A stretch of 64,000 nt of DNA from Bacillota bacterium (GCA_012727895.1 JAAYGG010000089.1:1-64000), one strand, 5' to 3'; shown: positions 44,491 through 52,484, numbered from the stretch's first letter. Notes: a model not told the origin generated them from the sequence alone. Numbers and translations are program-made.

Positions 44491-45461
44491 GAGTATTTTT
44501 TATGGGAACACCCGAATTTGCCCTTGTCTCCCTGGAACGGCTTTATTGTTCCTGCCACCGGGTGATCGGGGTGTTGACCGCTCCCGACCGGCCGCAGGGC
44601 AGGGGTTTGAAGGTTCTCCCTTCGCCGGTGAAGCGCTTTGCTTTGGAGAACGGGCTTCCCGTCTTCCAGCCGGCTTCCCTCCCTGACCCCGGTTTACTGG
44701 CCTTTCTGGACCGGGAGAAACCCGACGCCATTGTCGTGGTGGCATGCGGCCTGAAGATCCCCAAAGTTTTGCTGGAGCTTCCCCCTTACGGCTGTATCAA
44801 CCTGCACGCTTCCCTCTTGCCCAAGTACCGGGGGGCTTCACCGATCCAAGCCGCTTTGCTGAACGGCGAGAAGGTGACCGGAGTCACCACCATGAAGCTG
44901 GATGAGGGTTGGGATACGGGAGATCTTCTCCTTTCCCGGGAGATCCCGATTGGTCCCAGGGATAATTGTGGCACATTACATGACCGGCTGGCCGTGGAAG
45001 GGGCCGAGTTGCTGGTGGAGACCCTTGATCTCCTGGAGAAAGGGAAGATCACACCGGTCCCGCAAGATGAGGCGCTGGCCACTTATGCCCGGAAATTAAA
45101 GAAAGACGATTTAATCCTGGATTGGAGTGCACCCAGCGAAAAACTGCTCAACCAGATCCGGGCCTTTGACCCCTGGCCGGGGGCCCGGACCTTTCTGGAT
45201 GGGAAAATACTAAAGGTCTGGACGGCCGTACCGGGCCGGCCCAGCCCGGATCTGCTGAACGCCCTCCCGGGGACCACCGGGGAGTTCCGGAAAGACGGCA
45301 GCGGGCTACCGGTACGCACAGGGGACGGGGTGATTGAATTAACCGAATTGCAGCTTGGCGGGAAAAACCGGTTGCCGGCGGCAAGGTTTTTGGCGGGTAC
45401 GCCCATACCGCCGGGGACCGTCTTGGGTAGAGGGGGTACACCTCCGGGGGTACATTTTTAG
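44487..45461 (+). CDS. fmt: Methionyl-tRNA formyltransferase
   Basis: Formylates initiator Met-tRNA using 10-formyl-THF. Catalytic segments: MGTPEFAL, INLHASLLPKYRGASPIQ (Asn-His pair) and TTMKLDEGWDTGDLL (catalytic Asp). The C-terminal OB-type tRNA-binding domain follows. 324 residues. The last ten codons (RGGTPPGVHF) and the stop lie inside a tandem repeat that continues past the gene, so the C-terminus has been altered or replaced by repeat sequence. Confidence 0.95.
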   Translation: MRVFFMGTPEFALVSLERLYCSCHRVIGVLTAPDRPQGRGLKVLPSPVKRFALENGLPVFQPASLPDPGLLAFLDREKPDAIVVVACGLKIPKVLLELPPYGCINLHASLLPKYRGASPIQAALLNGEKVTGVTTMKLDEGWDTGDLLLSREIPIGPRDNCGTLHDRLAVEGAELLVETLDLLEKGKITPVPQDEALATYARKLKKDDLILDWSAPSEKLLNQIRAFDPWPGARTFLDGKILKVWTAVPGRPSPDLLNALPGTTGEFRKDGSGLPVRTGDGVIELTELQLGGKNRLPAARFLAGTPIPPGTVLGRGGTPPGVHF

Positions 45462-45524
45462 TGGGGCATACCTCCGGGGCCATTTTTAGTGGAGCACACT
45501 TCCGGGATGCACCTTTACTGTGGG
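45436..45524 (+). repeat. Degenerate tandem repeat of about 30 bp, three units, across the fmt stop codon
   Basis: Units at 45436-45465, 45466-45493 and 45494-45524 share GyACACyTCCGGG..CATTTTTAGTGGr. The fmt stop codon is in the first unit. Confidence 0.8.
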
Positions 45525-45576
45525 AACTGCAGTTGGGAAAGGCATCCCCCAAAAGCACTACAGTACAAGAAGAAAC

Positions 45577-45605
45577 TTTTTCTCTTTTTCTACGTTCTTT
45601 ATAAT
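45577..45605 (+). promoter_or_regulatory. Possible promoter of the metalloprotease gene
   Basis: A perfect TATAAT (45600-45605) with only TTTTTC (45577-45582) at the right distance as -35. Confidence 0.4.
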
Positions 45606-45695
45606 TAAGAAGATATTTGGAGATTTATTGCGAGATATGCGGGTATATCCTGTTGATGACGGAATAGACTAAAAACTGACGAAAGGAGGATTTGC

Positions 45696-46397
45696 ATGTT
45701 CCCGTTTTTTTATGACCCCACCTTTATTCTTTTGATTCCAGCACTTTTATTGGCCATGTATGCCCAGGCAAAAGTAAACTCGACTTTCCAAAGATACCTG
45801 CGGGTCCCGGCCAGCTCCGGTGTGAGCGGCGCTCAAGCCGCCAGGTTACTGCTGGACCGGAATAACCTCCATGATGTGCGGGTTGAAATAACCCGGCACC
45901 ACCTGGGTGATCACCTGGGTGATCATTATGACCCGCGCCAGCGGGTTTTGCGGCTTTCACCCGAGGTTTACCACGGGCGCTCTTTGGCGGCTTTAGGGGT
46001 GGCGGCCCATGAAACCGGCCATGCCCTGCAGCACGCCCAGGCCTATATCCCCCTTCATGTCAGGAATGCCATTTTCCCGGTGGCCAGTTTCGGCAGTACT
46101 TTGGCCTTTCCCCTTTTCTTCGTAGGTTTAATTTTCCAGACCGGTTTTCTGATGGATCTGGGGATTATCCTCTTTACCGCCGCCGTGCTTTTCCAGGTAA
46201 TTACCTTGCCGGTGGAGTTTAACGCCAGTTCAAGAGCGCTTTATTTGTTGGAAAGCGCCGGTTTTCTCAGCCGGGGCACGGAGGTGAAAGGAGCGCGGAA
46301 AGTATTGAGCGCTGCGGCTCTGACCTACCTGGCAGCTACTGCCATGGCTGTAATGCAACTTCTCCGGTTACTTTTGCTACGCGGCTCCAGGGACTGA
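45696..46397 (+). CDS. Membrane zinc metallopeptidase (YugP family)
   Basis: 233 residues with an N-terminal helix, the zinc motif AAHETGHALQH (about 104-114) and three C-terminal helices, the pattern of the YugP/DUF2268-unrelated neutral zinc peptidases of Firmicutes. Substrate unknown. A 12-bp direct duplication (45900-45911, 45912-45923) gives LGDHLGDHYDP where relatives have one copy. AAAGGAGG before the ATG. Monocistronic, ending at 46464-46506. Confidence 0.9.
   Translation: MFPFFYDPTFILLIPALLLAMYAQAKVNSTFQRYLRVPASSGVSGAQAARLLLDRNNLHDVRVEITRHHLGDHLGDHYDPRQRVLRLSPEVYHGRSLAALGVAAHETGHALQHAQAYIPLHVRNAIFPVASFGSTLAFPLFFVGLIFQTGFLMDLGIILFTAAVLFQVITLPVEFNASSRALYLLESAGFLSRGTEVKGARKVLSAAALTYLAATAMAVMQLLRLLLLRGSRD
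45900..45923 (+). repeat. 12-bp in-frame duplication inside the metalloprotease gene
   Basis: CACCTGGGTGAT occurs twice in direct succession and encodes HLGD twice. Confidence 0.85.
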
Positions 46398-46463
46398 TTC
46401 CAAACCTCCGGATTTCTACTCGCGCGCGAATAAGGCCTTTTGCCACAGACATCTTTCTGCACC

Positions 46464-46506
46464 AAGCACCAACAGGTGTTCCATCGCCTAACGGTGCTTT
46501 TGTTTT
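46464..46506 (+). terminator. Intrinsic terminator after the metalloprotease gene
   Basis: AAGCACC (46464-46470) pairs with GGTGCTT (46493-46499); AGGTG/CGCCT extends the stem inside; TTTTGTTTT follows. Confidence 0.65.
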
Positions 46507-46561
46507 GCCTTTTCTCTGTCAAAAAAAGTAACCATCTTTTCCCGCCGCCACCCTAAATATC

Positions 46562-46590
46562 TTGCTGAAATAGGGCATCTGTGATAAAAT
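46562..46590 (+). promoter_or_regulatory. Sigma-A promoter of ilvE
   Basis: TTGCTG (46562-46567), 17 bases, TAAAAT (46585-46590). The leader is too short for a T-box. Confidence 0.65.
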
Positions 46591-46624
46591 TTATTATAAT
46601 GTGGAGTTTTAGGAGGGAACCCCA

Positions 46625-47506
46625 GTGAGCATTGAGATCTATATTAACGGTGAGTTTTTTCCTAAGGAAGAAGCAAAAGTATCCGTCTTTGATCACGGCC
46701 TGCTATACGGCGACGGGGTCTTTGAGGGGACCAGGGCCTATAACGGGCGGGTTTTTAAATTTGACGAACATATTAACCGGTTGTATGATTCCGCCAAGGC
46801 CATAAACCTGGCCATACCTATGAGTAAAGAAGAGATGAAAGAGGCGCACCTGGAGACGTTGCGCCGGAACAATCTGAGGGATGCCTATATCCGGACCGTG
46901 GTCACCAGGGGCCCGGGCGATTTGGGGCTGGACCCCAGGAAGTGTCCCCGTCCTTCGGTGATTATTATCGCCGACCGGATCACCTTATACCCCCAGGAAT
47001 TCTATGAGAACGGCCTGCGCCTTATTACCGTCCCGACCAGGAGGAATTTGGCGGAAACAGTCAACCCGATGATCAAATCCTTGAATTACTTGAATAATAT
47101 CTTGGCCAAGATCGAGGCCAATCTGGCCGGCGTGCCGGAAGCCATCATGCTCAACCAGGAAGGATATGTGGCGGAGTGTACTGGCGATAATATCTTTATC
47201 ATCAAAGGGAAGACCCTCTTCACCCCGGCCAGCGTCCATGGAGCCCTGAAAGGGATCACCAGGGATGTCGCTATGGAACTAGCCGCCAGGATCGGGCTGG
47301 AAGTCCGGGAAGAGCTCCTCACCCGTTACGATCTTTATGTGGCGGACGAGTGTTTCCTGACGGGGACAGCGGCGGAGGTAATCCCCGTGGTGGAGATTGA
47401 CGGCCGGAAGATCGGTACCGGTGCCCCCGGCCCTTATACCCGGGAATTGGTCAAGCTTTACCGGGAGAAAGCGATGTCGGAGGGAACACCGATCTACGAC
47501 GAGTAG
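46625..47506 (+). CDS. ilvE: Branched-chain amino acid aminotransferase
   Basis: Fold-type IV PLP enzyme that interconverts Leu/Ile/Val and their 2-oxo acids. Segments: FDHGLLYGDGVFEGTRAY, the PLP lysine in MIKSLNYLNNILAK, the EGYVAECTGDNIFI block and CFLTGTAAEVIPV. D-amino-acid transaminases share the fold, but the IKSLNYLNN motif favours IlvE. GTG start with GGAGGG. 293 residues. The SAM riboswitch follows. Confidence 0.92.
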   Translation: MSIEIYINGEFFPKEEAKVSVFDHGLLYGDGVFEGTRAYNGRVFKFDEHINRLYDSAKAINLAIPMSKEEMKEAHLETLRRNNLRDAYIRTVVTRGPGDLGLDPRKCPRPSVIIIADRITLYPQEFYENGLRLITVPTRRNLAETVNPMIKSLNYLNNILAKIEANLAGVPEAIMLNQEGYVAECTGDNIFIIKGKTLFTPASVHGALKGITRDVAMELAARIGLEVREELLTRYDLYVADECFLTGTAAEVIPVVEIDGRKIGTGAPGPYTRELVKLYREKAMSEGTPIYDE

Positions 47507-47567
47507 TCGTGGTCACGGTTGCGACCGGTGGTGGCCGTGGGCTAAAAATCCTATCGAAACAGGCCTT

Positions 47568-47679
47568 CTTATCAAGAGAGGTGGAGGGACGGGCCCGATG
47601 AAACCTCGGCAACCGCGGCGCGCGTACGCGCGATGCCGGCCGGTGCCAATTCCCGCAGGGCCAAGCCCTGAGAGATAAG
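47568..47679 (+). ncRNA. SAM-I (S-box) riboswitch aptamer
   Basis: The conserved core is readable: CTTATCAAGAGAGGTGGAGG on the 5' side, then GGCCCGATGAAACCTCGGCA, the AACC pairing, GGTGCCAATTCC, and the closing GAGAGATAAG that pairs with CTTATC to form P1 (47568-47573 with 47674-47679). The expression platform follows: AAGGGGT (47680-47686) can pair with ACCCCTT (47703-47709) as antiterminator, in conflict with the terminator hairpin. SAM binding should stabilise P1 and switch the downstream homocysteine genes off. Confidence 0.95.
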
Positions 47680-47699
47680 AAGGGGTAACCGTTTTTCCG

Positions 47700-47726
47700 A
47701 GAACCCCTTTGGGTTCTTTTCTTTTC
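47700..47726 (+). terminator. Riboswitch-controlled terminator
   Basis: AGAACCC (47700-47706), loop CTTT, GGGTTCT (47711-47717), then TTTCTTTTC. Mutually exclusive with the antiterminator at 47680-47709. Confidence 0.9.
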
Positions 47727-47772
47727 ATTATACCGGTTGCGGAGAAAAGTGACCGGCCAGGAGGTGGTTTGG

Positions 47773-48936
47773 TTGGCGAGAACCAAAACTTACGAAGAGA
47801 TTAACGAGAAGATCAAGAGCGGGAAAGTGACGGTGGTGACAGCAGAAGAGATAATTCCCATGGTGAAAGAGGAGGGCCCGGCGGCGGTTCTGGAAAAGGT
47901 GGATGTGGTGACCACCGCCACCTTCGGGCCCATGTGTTCTTCCGGGCTTTTTCTCAACTTCGGCCATTCGGACCCCCCGATTAAAATGAGTAAAGTCTGG
48001 CTGAATGATGTGCCGGCCTACGCCGGGTTGGCGGCGGTCGACGCTTATCTCGGCGCCACGGAACTCTCCGAATCACAGGGGGCGGTATACGGCGGCGCCC
48101 ATGTCATTGAAGAACTGGTTTCCGGCAAAAAGGTCAGGTTAAGGGCGATCGCCGGCGGGACCGATTGCTACCCCCGGCGGGAGATCGAGACCATGGTGGG
48201 CCTGGAGGATCTGAACCAGGTTTATCTCTTTAACCCGCGTAACGCTTACCAGAATTACGCGGTGGCTGTCAACTCCACCAGCCGGACGCTCTATACCTAT
48301 ATGGGCACCCTCCTGCCGAAATTCGGGAATGCCACCTACAGTTCGGCCGGGGAATTGAGCCCTTTGCTCAATGACCCTTACTATGAGGTCATCGGGATCG
48401 GCACCCGGATCCTTTTGGGTGGCGGCGAAGGCTATGTGGCTTGGGAGGGAACCCAGCATAACCCGGCGCAGAAAAGAAATGAAAACGGGACGCCGGTGGC
48501 GGCCGCCGGAACCCTTGCCGTCATCGGCGACCTGCGGGGGATGAAACGCGATTATTTACGCGCGGCGGTCTTCCATAATTACGGCGTCTCCTTGTATGTG
48601 GGGATTGGGATCCCAATCCCCCTCTTGAACGAGGAGATTGTCAGGCGGGTAGGGGTCAGCAACGAGGAACTGACAGCGACCGTTTATGATTACGGGGTAC
48701 CGCGCAGGAGCAGGCCGGCCCTGGGAGTCGTCACCTATGCCGAATTGCGGAGCGGGAAGATTAATATTAATAACCGGAGCATCCCGACGGCCCCCCTCTC
48801 CAGCCTGTACAAGGCGAGGCAGATTGCGACGGAATTAAAGGAACGGATTATTAACGGGCGCTTCCTCCTGACCGCCCCTGTGGCAAAACTGCCGTTCCGG
48901 GACGGGGTAAAACCCCTCCGTGAGGAGGTGAAATAA
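47773..48936 (+). CDS. Homocysteine biosynthesis protein, DUF39/COG1900 family
   Basis: 387 residues. COG1900 proteins, with the NIL-ferredoxin of the next gene, have been shown genetically in methanogens to make homocysteine from aspartate semialdehyde and reduced sulfur without O-acylhomoserine. Visible features: TYEEINEKIKSGKVTVVTAE near the start, the conserved cysteine in TTATFGPMCSSGLFLNFGH, RAIAGGTDCYPRREIE, and GYVAWEGTQHNP. The TTG at 47773 follows AGGAGGT; TTG 47737 would lack a site. The SAM-I riboswitch directly upstream supports a role in methionine synthesis independently of homology. Overlaps the next gene by one base. Confidence 0.9.
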   Translation: MARTKTYEEINEKIKSGKVTVVTAEEIIPMVKEEGPAAVLEKVDVVTTATFGPMCSSGLFLNFGHSDPPIKMSKVWLNDVPAYAGLAAVDAYLGATELSESQGAVYGGAHVIEELVSGKKVRLRAIAGGTDCYPRREIETMVGLEDLNQVYLFNPRNAYQNYAVAVNSTSRTLYTYMGTLLPKFGNATYSSAGELSPLLNDPYYEVIGIGTRILLGGGEGYVAWEGTQHNPAQKRNENGTPVAAAGTLAVIGDLRGMKRDYLRAAVFHNYGVSLYVGIGIPIPLLNEEIVRRVGVSNEELTATVYDYGVPRRSRPALGVVTYAELRSGKININNRSIPTAPLSSLYKARQIATELKERIINGRFLLTAPVAKLPFRDGVKPLREEVK

Positions 48937-49346
48937 TGGCCAAAAAGCGTGTAGTCTTAACATTTCCACCGGAGTTAACAGAAAAACCCATCACCTATCA
49001 CCTGGTCAAAGATTTTGACCTGGCGATCAATATCTTAAGGGCCAAGATTACCCCGGGAGAAGAGGGAAAACTGGTCCTGGAGCTTTCCAACGGTTCGGAA
49101 GAGATGATCAAGAAAGGCCTGGATTTCCTGGTTCAGCAGGGGGTGGGGGTGGAAGCGGTCAGTAAGGAGATCTCCTTCACCGATGAAGATTGTATTCATT
49201 GCGGGGCCTGTACCGCGGTCTGCCAGCCCGGAGCTTTACAGATCAATCCGGATACCGGTCGCCTGCGTTTTGAGAAAGAACGCTGTATCGTCTGTGAACT
49301 TTGCGTCCCCGCCTGCCCGTTGGGCATCATCAAGGTCTTGTTTTAG
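48936..49346 (+). CDS. NIL domain and 4Fe-4S ferredoxin protein
   Basis: 136 residues: an N-terminal NIL domain (RVVLTFPPELTEKPITYHLV, about 5-75), known as an amino-acid-sensing/binding domain in methionine ABC transporters, then a two-cluster ferredoxin with CIHCGACTAVCQPGAL (about 87-102) and CIVCELCVPACPLGI (about 116-130). It is the usual partner of COG1900 and probably supplies electrons for sulfur insertion. Starts on the last base of the upstream stop codon. Confidence 0.93.
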   Translation: MAKKRVVLTFPPELTEKPITYHLVKDFDLAINILRAKITPGEEGKLVLELSNGSEEMIKKGLDFLVQQGVGVEAVSKEISFTDEDCIHCGACTAVCQPGALQINPDTGRLRFEKERCIVCELCVPACPLGIIKVLF

Positions 49347-49351
49347 CAGGC

Positions 49352-50101
49352 ATGTACCAGAGGAAAGACGATGTTTACCGGAGTTACCGGCGGCCCCGGC
49401 CGGGGTATTTCTCTTTCCGGGTGGCGGTGGGTGAAACCGACCTCTGGCTGGAGACTTCCCGGGAGTGCCGCGCAGAAGTGGAAAAAGAGGTCCGGAGGTT
49501 GCGCCGGCAACTGCGCGCCTATATCTCCCGGTACCCGGATTTTCTTTCCACCCTCAAGCCCTGGCCCAGCGATCCTGGCGCCCCGGAACTGGTGCAGCGG
49601 ATGATCGCCGCCGCCGCGAAAACCGGCGTCGGGCCGATGGCTGCCGTTGCCGGCGCCATCGCCGAAATGCTGGGTCATGCTTTGCTGGCTGCCGGTGTTG
49701 AGGAGTTTTTTATTGAAAACGGCGGTGACCTGTATTTTACAAGGATAAAGCCGAGACTGGTTGCGGTTTATGCCGGGTCGTCGCCCTTCTCCTGGCAGCT
49801 GGGGCTGAAGATCCCTCCCGGCAAACCGCTGAGTGTTTGTACTTCTTCCGGAACGGTCGGGCACTCTTTCAGCATGGGCCGGGCTGATGCGGCGGTAGTC
49901 CTTTCTCCCGACGGCGCCCTGGCCGATGCCGCCGCCACTGCCGCCGCCAACCGGGTCCAGGGCCCTGCGGATCTGGAAAAAACCGCCGAATTTATCGGTT
50001 CCATCCCCGGGGTTACCGGGGTCCTCTTAATCTGTGGGGAAACCCTTGCCGCCTTGGGCGATATTGAACTGGCCGATCTCTCCCGTGAAAGTGAAAAATA
50101 G
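49352..50101 (+). CDS. UPF0280/COG2122 family protein (ApbE-like)
   Basis: 249 residues, the third member of the conserved cluster with COG1900 and NIL-ferredoxin; its exact step is not established. The fold resembles ApbE flavin transferases: VGPMAAVAGAIAEMLGHALL, FFIENGGDLYF, and CTSSGTVGHSFSMGRADAAVVL. The ATG at 49352 has only a weak site, so it may be translated by coupling to the upstream gene five bases before. Closed by the terminator at 50127. Confidence 0.88.
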   Translation: MYQRKDDVYRSYRRPRPGYFSFRVAVGETDLWLETSRECRAEVEKEVRRLRRQLRAYISRYPDFLSTLKPWPSDPGAPELVQRMIAAAAKTGVGPMAAVAGAIAEMLGHALLAAGVEEFFIENGGDLYFTRIKPRLVAVYAGSSPFSWQLGLKIPPGKPLSVCTSSGTVGHSFSMGRADAAVVLSPDGALADAAATAAANRVQGPADLEKTAEFIGSIPGVTGVLLICGETLAALGDIELADLSRESEK

Positions 50102-50126
50102 AGTTGAGACAAAGTATCAGATCTTT

Positions 50127-50160
50127 ATACTCCGTCAGGAGTATTTTTTTTGTTTTTTTT
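50127..50160 (+). terminator. Intrinsic terminator of the homocysteine operon
   Basis: ATACTCC (50127-50133), loop GTCA, GGAGTAT (50138-50144), long T-rich tail. Confidence 0.9.
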
Positions 50161-50275
50161 TAGTTTTTGGCATATTTCCTTTCGCAACGGAACAAAATAA
50201 ATACATACCCGTGGAATTTCACCTGCGCGGTGCAGGCAAGAAGCGGGAGAAGATATTTTTTTGGGAGGGAATAAC

Positions 50276-51397
50276 ATGGAAAGAAATGAAGGATTGGCGC
50301 GGAAAAATATCGTTGCCGTTGCGGAAGCTAAAGAGAACACCCGGGGAAAAGCGAAACCTCGTTATACGGATGCGGAAAATGAAATGATCTTTGAGAACTG
50401 GTGGAACCCCAGGCTGCGGAAGGAACTCTCCCGGCGTTTTAACCGGAAAATTTCCGCCCTGCGCAGCCAGTTTTGCCGGATCCTCAAGGAAAAAGGCATC
50501 TCCAACACGGATTATTACAAGATTATGCGCAATAAATACCAGACCCATACCCCCAAGGAACTCCTGGCCGATGACGAAGACCAATTGATCCTGGAAGTCT
50601 TCGCCAAATATCAGGTCCTGGGTGGAACACGGAATGAAGCCTGCAACGAGCTTCAACGCCTGCTCAAAAAGAAGGTCAGTGAAGCAGCTCTGAAATTACG
50701 CTTTTACCGGTTGGTGCAAAAGAGGGGCCTTAGTGAAGAGGCGTTGATCAAGATCGGGCGGGACGTCTTACAACGTGCCGGCGTAAGGATCCCGGAACAC
50801 CCGGTCTTGCAAGGGGAAGAGGTGATATTGGAAGCTACGGAACCGGTTGCCAGGAGAACAGACGAAAGACCAGAAGAGATAAGGGAAGAGTCCAGCGAAC
50901 CCGTGGAAATCCCTGCCGGAAAAGACCAGGCTGCCGGGGAGAAGAAGACCCCCGGGCTCTCCCTGGTCCCGGAGTCCAGCGAGAAAAAGGCGACCTTTCT
51001 TTATCAACTGTCGCACCTGCCCGAGACAGTGCAAAGTTTGGAAGAGCGCGTGAAAAAACTGGAAGAGGCCCAGCGGCACCAGTTGGATCTCCGTGGTTTT
51101 ATCGAGCATCTGCTGGCCGTGGAGAGGGACTTGAAAAAAGAAGAAAAGCTGCTGCAGGAGATTGACCGGCTGGTGGAGGAGAACCGCCTGTTGGAAGAGA
51201 AGGTTAACCAGGAACGGGAACGTTTGGCGAAGCGGAGCAGGGAACTCTCGGAGATCTACGAAATTCTCAACTCAATGCTCAGTGAGTTCATGCACCTGGA
51301 AAGCGTGGCCAAACTTGCCTCACTGGGGGATTTCATCCACCGGCTGGAGATCACCGTCGACCAGTTTGGAAATGTCTTAAAAAGCCGGAAAGTCTGA
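50276..51397 (+). CDS. Putative DNA-binding protein with two Myb/SANT-like modules and a coiled coil
   Basis: 373 residues. Two predicted three-helix modules lie at about 30-80 (YTDAENEMIFENWWNPRLRK, then RRFNRKISALRSQFCRIL) and 97-150 (DDEDQLILEVFAKYQVL, then ELQRLLKKKVSEAALKLRFYRL), recalling the Myb-like domain of the forespore regulator RsfA. An acidic, Pro/Glu-rich linker (about 170-240) leads to a long coiled coil (about 250-345: VQSLEERVKKLEEAQ, DLKKEEKLLQEIDRLVEENR). No catalytic motif. The architecture suggests an oligomeric transcription factor or nucleoid protein; target and family name remain uncertain. ATG with GGGAGGG. Monocistronic. Confidence 0.65.
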   Translation: MERNEGLARKNIVAVAEAKENTRGKAKPRYTDAENEMIFENWWNPRLRKELSRRFNRKISALRSQFCRILKEKGISNTDYYKIMRNKYQTHTPKELLADDEDQLILEVFAKYQVLGGTRNEACNELQRLLKKKVSEAALKLRFYRLVQKRGLSEEALIKIGRDVLQRAGVRIPEHPVLQGEEVILEATEPVARRTDERPEEIREESSEPVEIPAGKDQAAGEKKTPGLSLVPESSEKKATFLYQLSHLPETVQSLEERVKKLEEAQRHQLDLRGFIEHLLAVERDLKKEEKLLQEIDRLVEENRLLEEKVNQERERLAKRSRELSEIYEILNSMLSEFMHLESVAKLASLGDFIHRLEITVDQFGNVLKSRKV

Positions 51398-51467
51398 TTA
51401 CGACCGGGTTTGCCGCCTGAAACCAGTCACTTAAAAAAGTAACTTCCTTACTTAACAGGTGAATGCC

Positions 51468-51496
51468 TTGACGCCGGCGAATTATGGTGATATAAT
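51468..51496 (+). promoter_or_regulatory. Sigma-A promoter of tRNA-Pro
   Basis: TTGACG (51468-51473), 17 bases, perfect TATAAT (51491-51496). Confidence 0.85.
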
Positions 51497-51513
51497 TTAG
51501 CCGTAAGGATTTA

Positions 51514-51590
51514 CGGGCCGTAGCGCAGCTTGGTAGCGCACTAGACTGGGGGTCTAGGAGTCGCAGGTTCGAATCCTGTCGGCCCGACCA
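51514..51590 (+). tRNA. tRNA-Pro (anticodon GGG)
   Basis: Acceptor stem CGGGCCG (51514-51520) with CGGCCCG (51580-51586), discriminator A and encoded CCA (51588-51590). D arm GCGCAGCTTGGTAGCGC, anticodon stem CTAGA/TCTAG around CTGGGGG, T arm with GGTTCGAATCC. The 5' CGGG start is typical of bacterial proline tRNA. Confidence 0.97.
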
Positions 51591-51602
51591 TTTAAAACCT
51601 TG

Positions 51603-51638
51603 CCCGATGCGGGATGACAGCATCGGGTTTTTGTTTTT
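51603..51638 (+). terminator. Intrinsic terminator after tRNA-Pro
   Basis: CCCGATGC (51603-51610) pairs with GCATCGGG (51620-51627), then TTTTTGTTTTT. Confidence 0.92.
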
Positions 51639-51702
51639 CTAGACGAAGACTTGAATGCCATTCAAGCGACCTCCCATCACTTTTGCCCGTTTGCCGGAGA
51701 TT

Positions 51703-51731
51703 TTGCCGGTCAATATCTTTCTTCATATTAT
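51703..51731 (+). promoter_or_regulatory. Promoter of the TIGR04086-type membrane protein gene
   Basis: TTGCCG (51703-51708), 17 bases, TATTAT (51726-51731). Confidence 0.5.
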
Positions 51732-51821
51732 CCGGGCTAAACAGCATATATAAATACCGGTGCAAGACGACTACCGCGCTGGTGTTTTTTCGTGCACGCG
51801 GGTTTTACAGGAGGTGATCTC

Positions 51822-52208
51822 TTGGGCGAACAGGAACAGAGGGCGACCGGGCGCAGTCTTCTCCAGGCGGTTTTTTGGGGGTTCCGTTATGCCGTTTTGC
51901 TGTTGGCAATTGGCATATTGATCTTGGCCGTCCTGTATGTGGCGGGTATGGACTGGACCGGGCAGATGCGGACAGTCTATGATTACCTGTGTTATGCCGC
52001 GGTTGTCCTGGGAGCGTTTTTAACCGGCCACCGGTTGAAAACCCGGGGCTGGCTGGGGGGAATCATTTCGGCCGTGGTTTTTGGGGTTTTCTTGTTAATC
52101 CTGGCGAAAATCTTTGGCCAGGCAATCAGCTTTAAGCTGAGTTTTGTAAAAATGATTATCCTGGTCTTGCTCGGCCTGGTCGGAGGGATTCTTGGCGTTA
52201 ATCTATAA
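51822..52208 (+). CDS. TIGR04086-like four-helix membrane protein
   Basis: 128 residues with four predicted transmembrane helices (FWGFRYAVLLLAIGILILAV, YDYLCYAAVVLGAFLTGHR, GGIISAVVFGVFLLILA, MIILVLLGLVGGILG). Conserved small glycine-rich membrane proteins of this form occur in clostridia, sometimes linked to sporulation; function unknown. The TTG at 51822 is preceded by a full AGGAGGTGATC site. It stands alone between two tRNA genes. Confidence 0.75.
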   Translation: MGEQEQRATGRSLLQAVFWGFRYAVLLLAIGILILAVLYVAGMDWTGQMRTVYDYLCYAAVVLGAFLTGHRLKTRGWLGGIISAVVFGVFLLILAKIFGQAISFKLSFVKMIILVLLGLVGGILGVNL

Positions 52209-52271
52209 TCAGCTTAAGATTAATTTTTTATTAACACCACTTACAGGGCGGGGTTTTTGCCCCGGCGATCC

Positions 52272-52300
52272 TTGACACCCTGCAGCAAAGGAAGTATAAT
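52272..52300 (+). promoter_or_regulatory. Consensus sigma-A promoter of tRNA-Trp
   Basis: TTGACA (52272-52277), 17 bases, TATAAT (52295-52300): a perfect match in both boxes and in spacing. Confidence 0.92.
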
Positions 52301-52319
52301 AAAGATCAAAGAGATAAAA

Positions 52320-52395
52320 AGGGGAGTAGCTCAACTGGCAGAGCGTCGGTCTCCAAAACCGGTGGCTGCGGGTTCAAGTCCTGCCTCCCCTGCCA
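52320..52395 (+). tRNA. tRNA-Trp (anticodon CCA)
   Basis: Acceptor stem AGGGGAG (52320-52326) with CTCCCCT (52385-52391), discriminator G, CCA encoded (52393-52395). D arm AGCTCAACTGGCAGAGC, anticodon loop CTCCAAA, T arm GGTTCAAGTCC. Here it is not next to secE-nusG, its place in many Firmicutes. Confidence 0.97.
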
Positions 52396-52403
52396 GACTT
52401 TAT

Positions 52404-52426
52404 TACCGGTCTACCGGTTTTTTTTT
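52404..52426 (+). terminator. Intrinsic terminator after tRNA-Trp
   Basis: TACCGG / CCGGT with a short loop (52404-52418) followed by eight T residues. Confidence 0.75.
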
Positions 52427-52484
52427 GGGCAGAAATTATCCTGGGAATAAATACATAATAATTATAGAAAGGAGATACTAGGCC

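Noticed and set aside
51351-51623. Minus-strand open frame over tRNA-Pro (contains SGRQDSNLRLLDPQSSALPSC-type sequence)
   Set aside because: This is the well-known artefact of translating a tRNA gene in reverse; the tRNA structure explains the sequence fully.
52257-52481. Plus-strand open frame over tRNA-Trp (GVAQLAERRSPKP-type sequence)
   Set aside because: Another common tRNA artefact; it spans promoter, tRNA and terminator.
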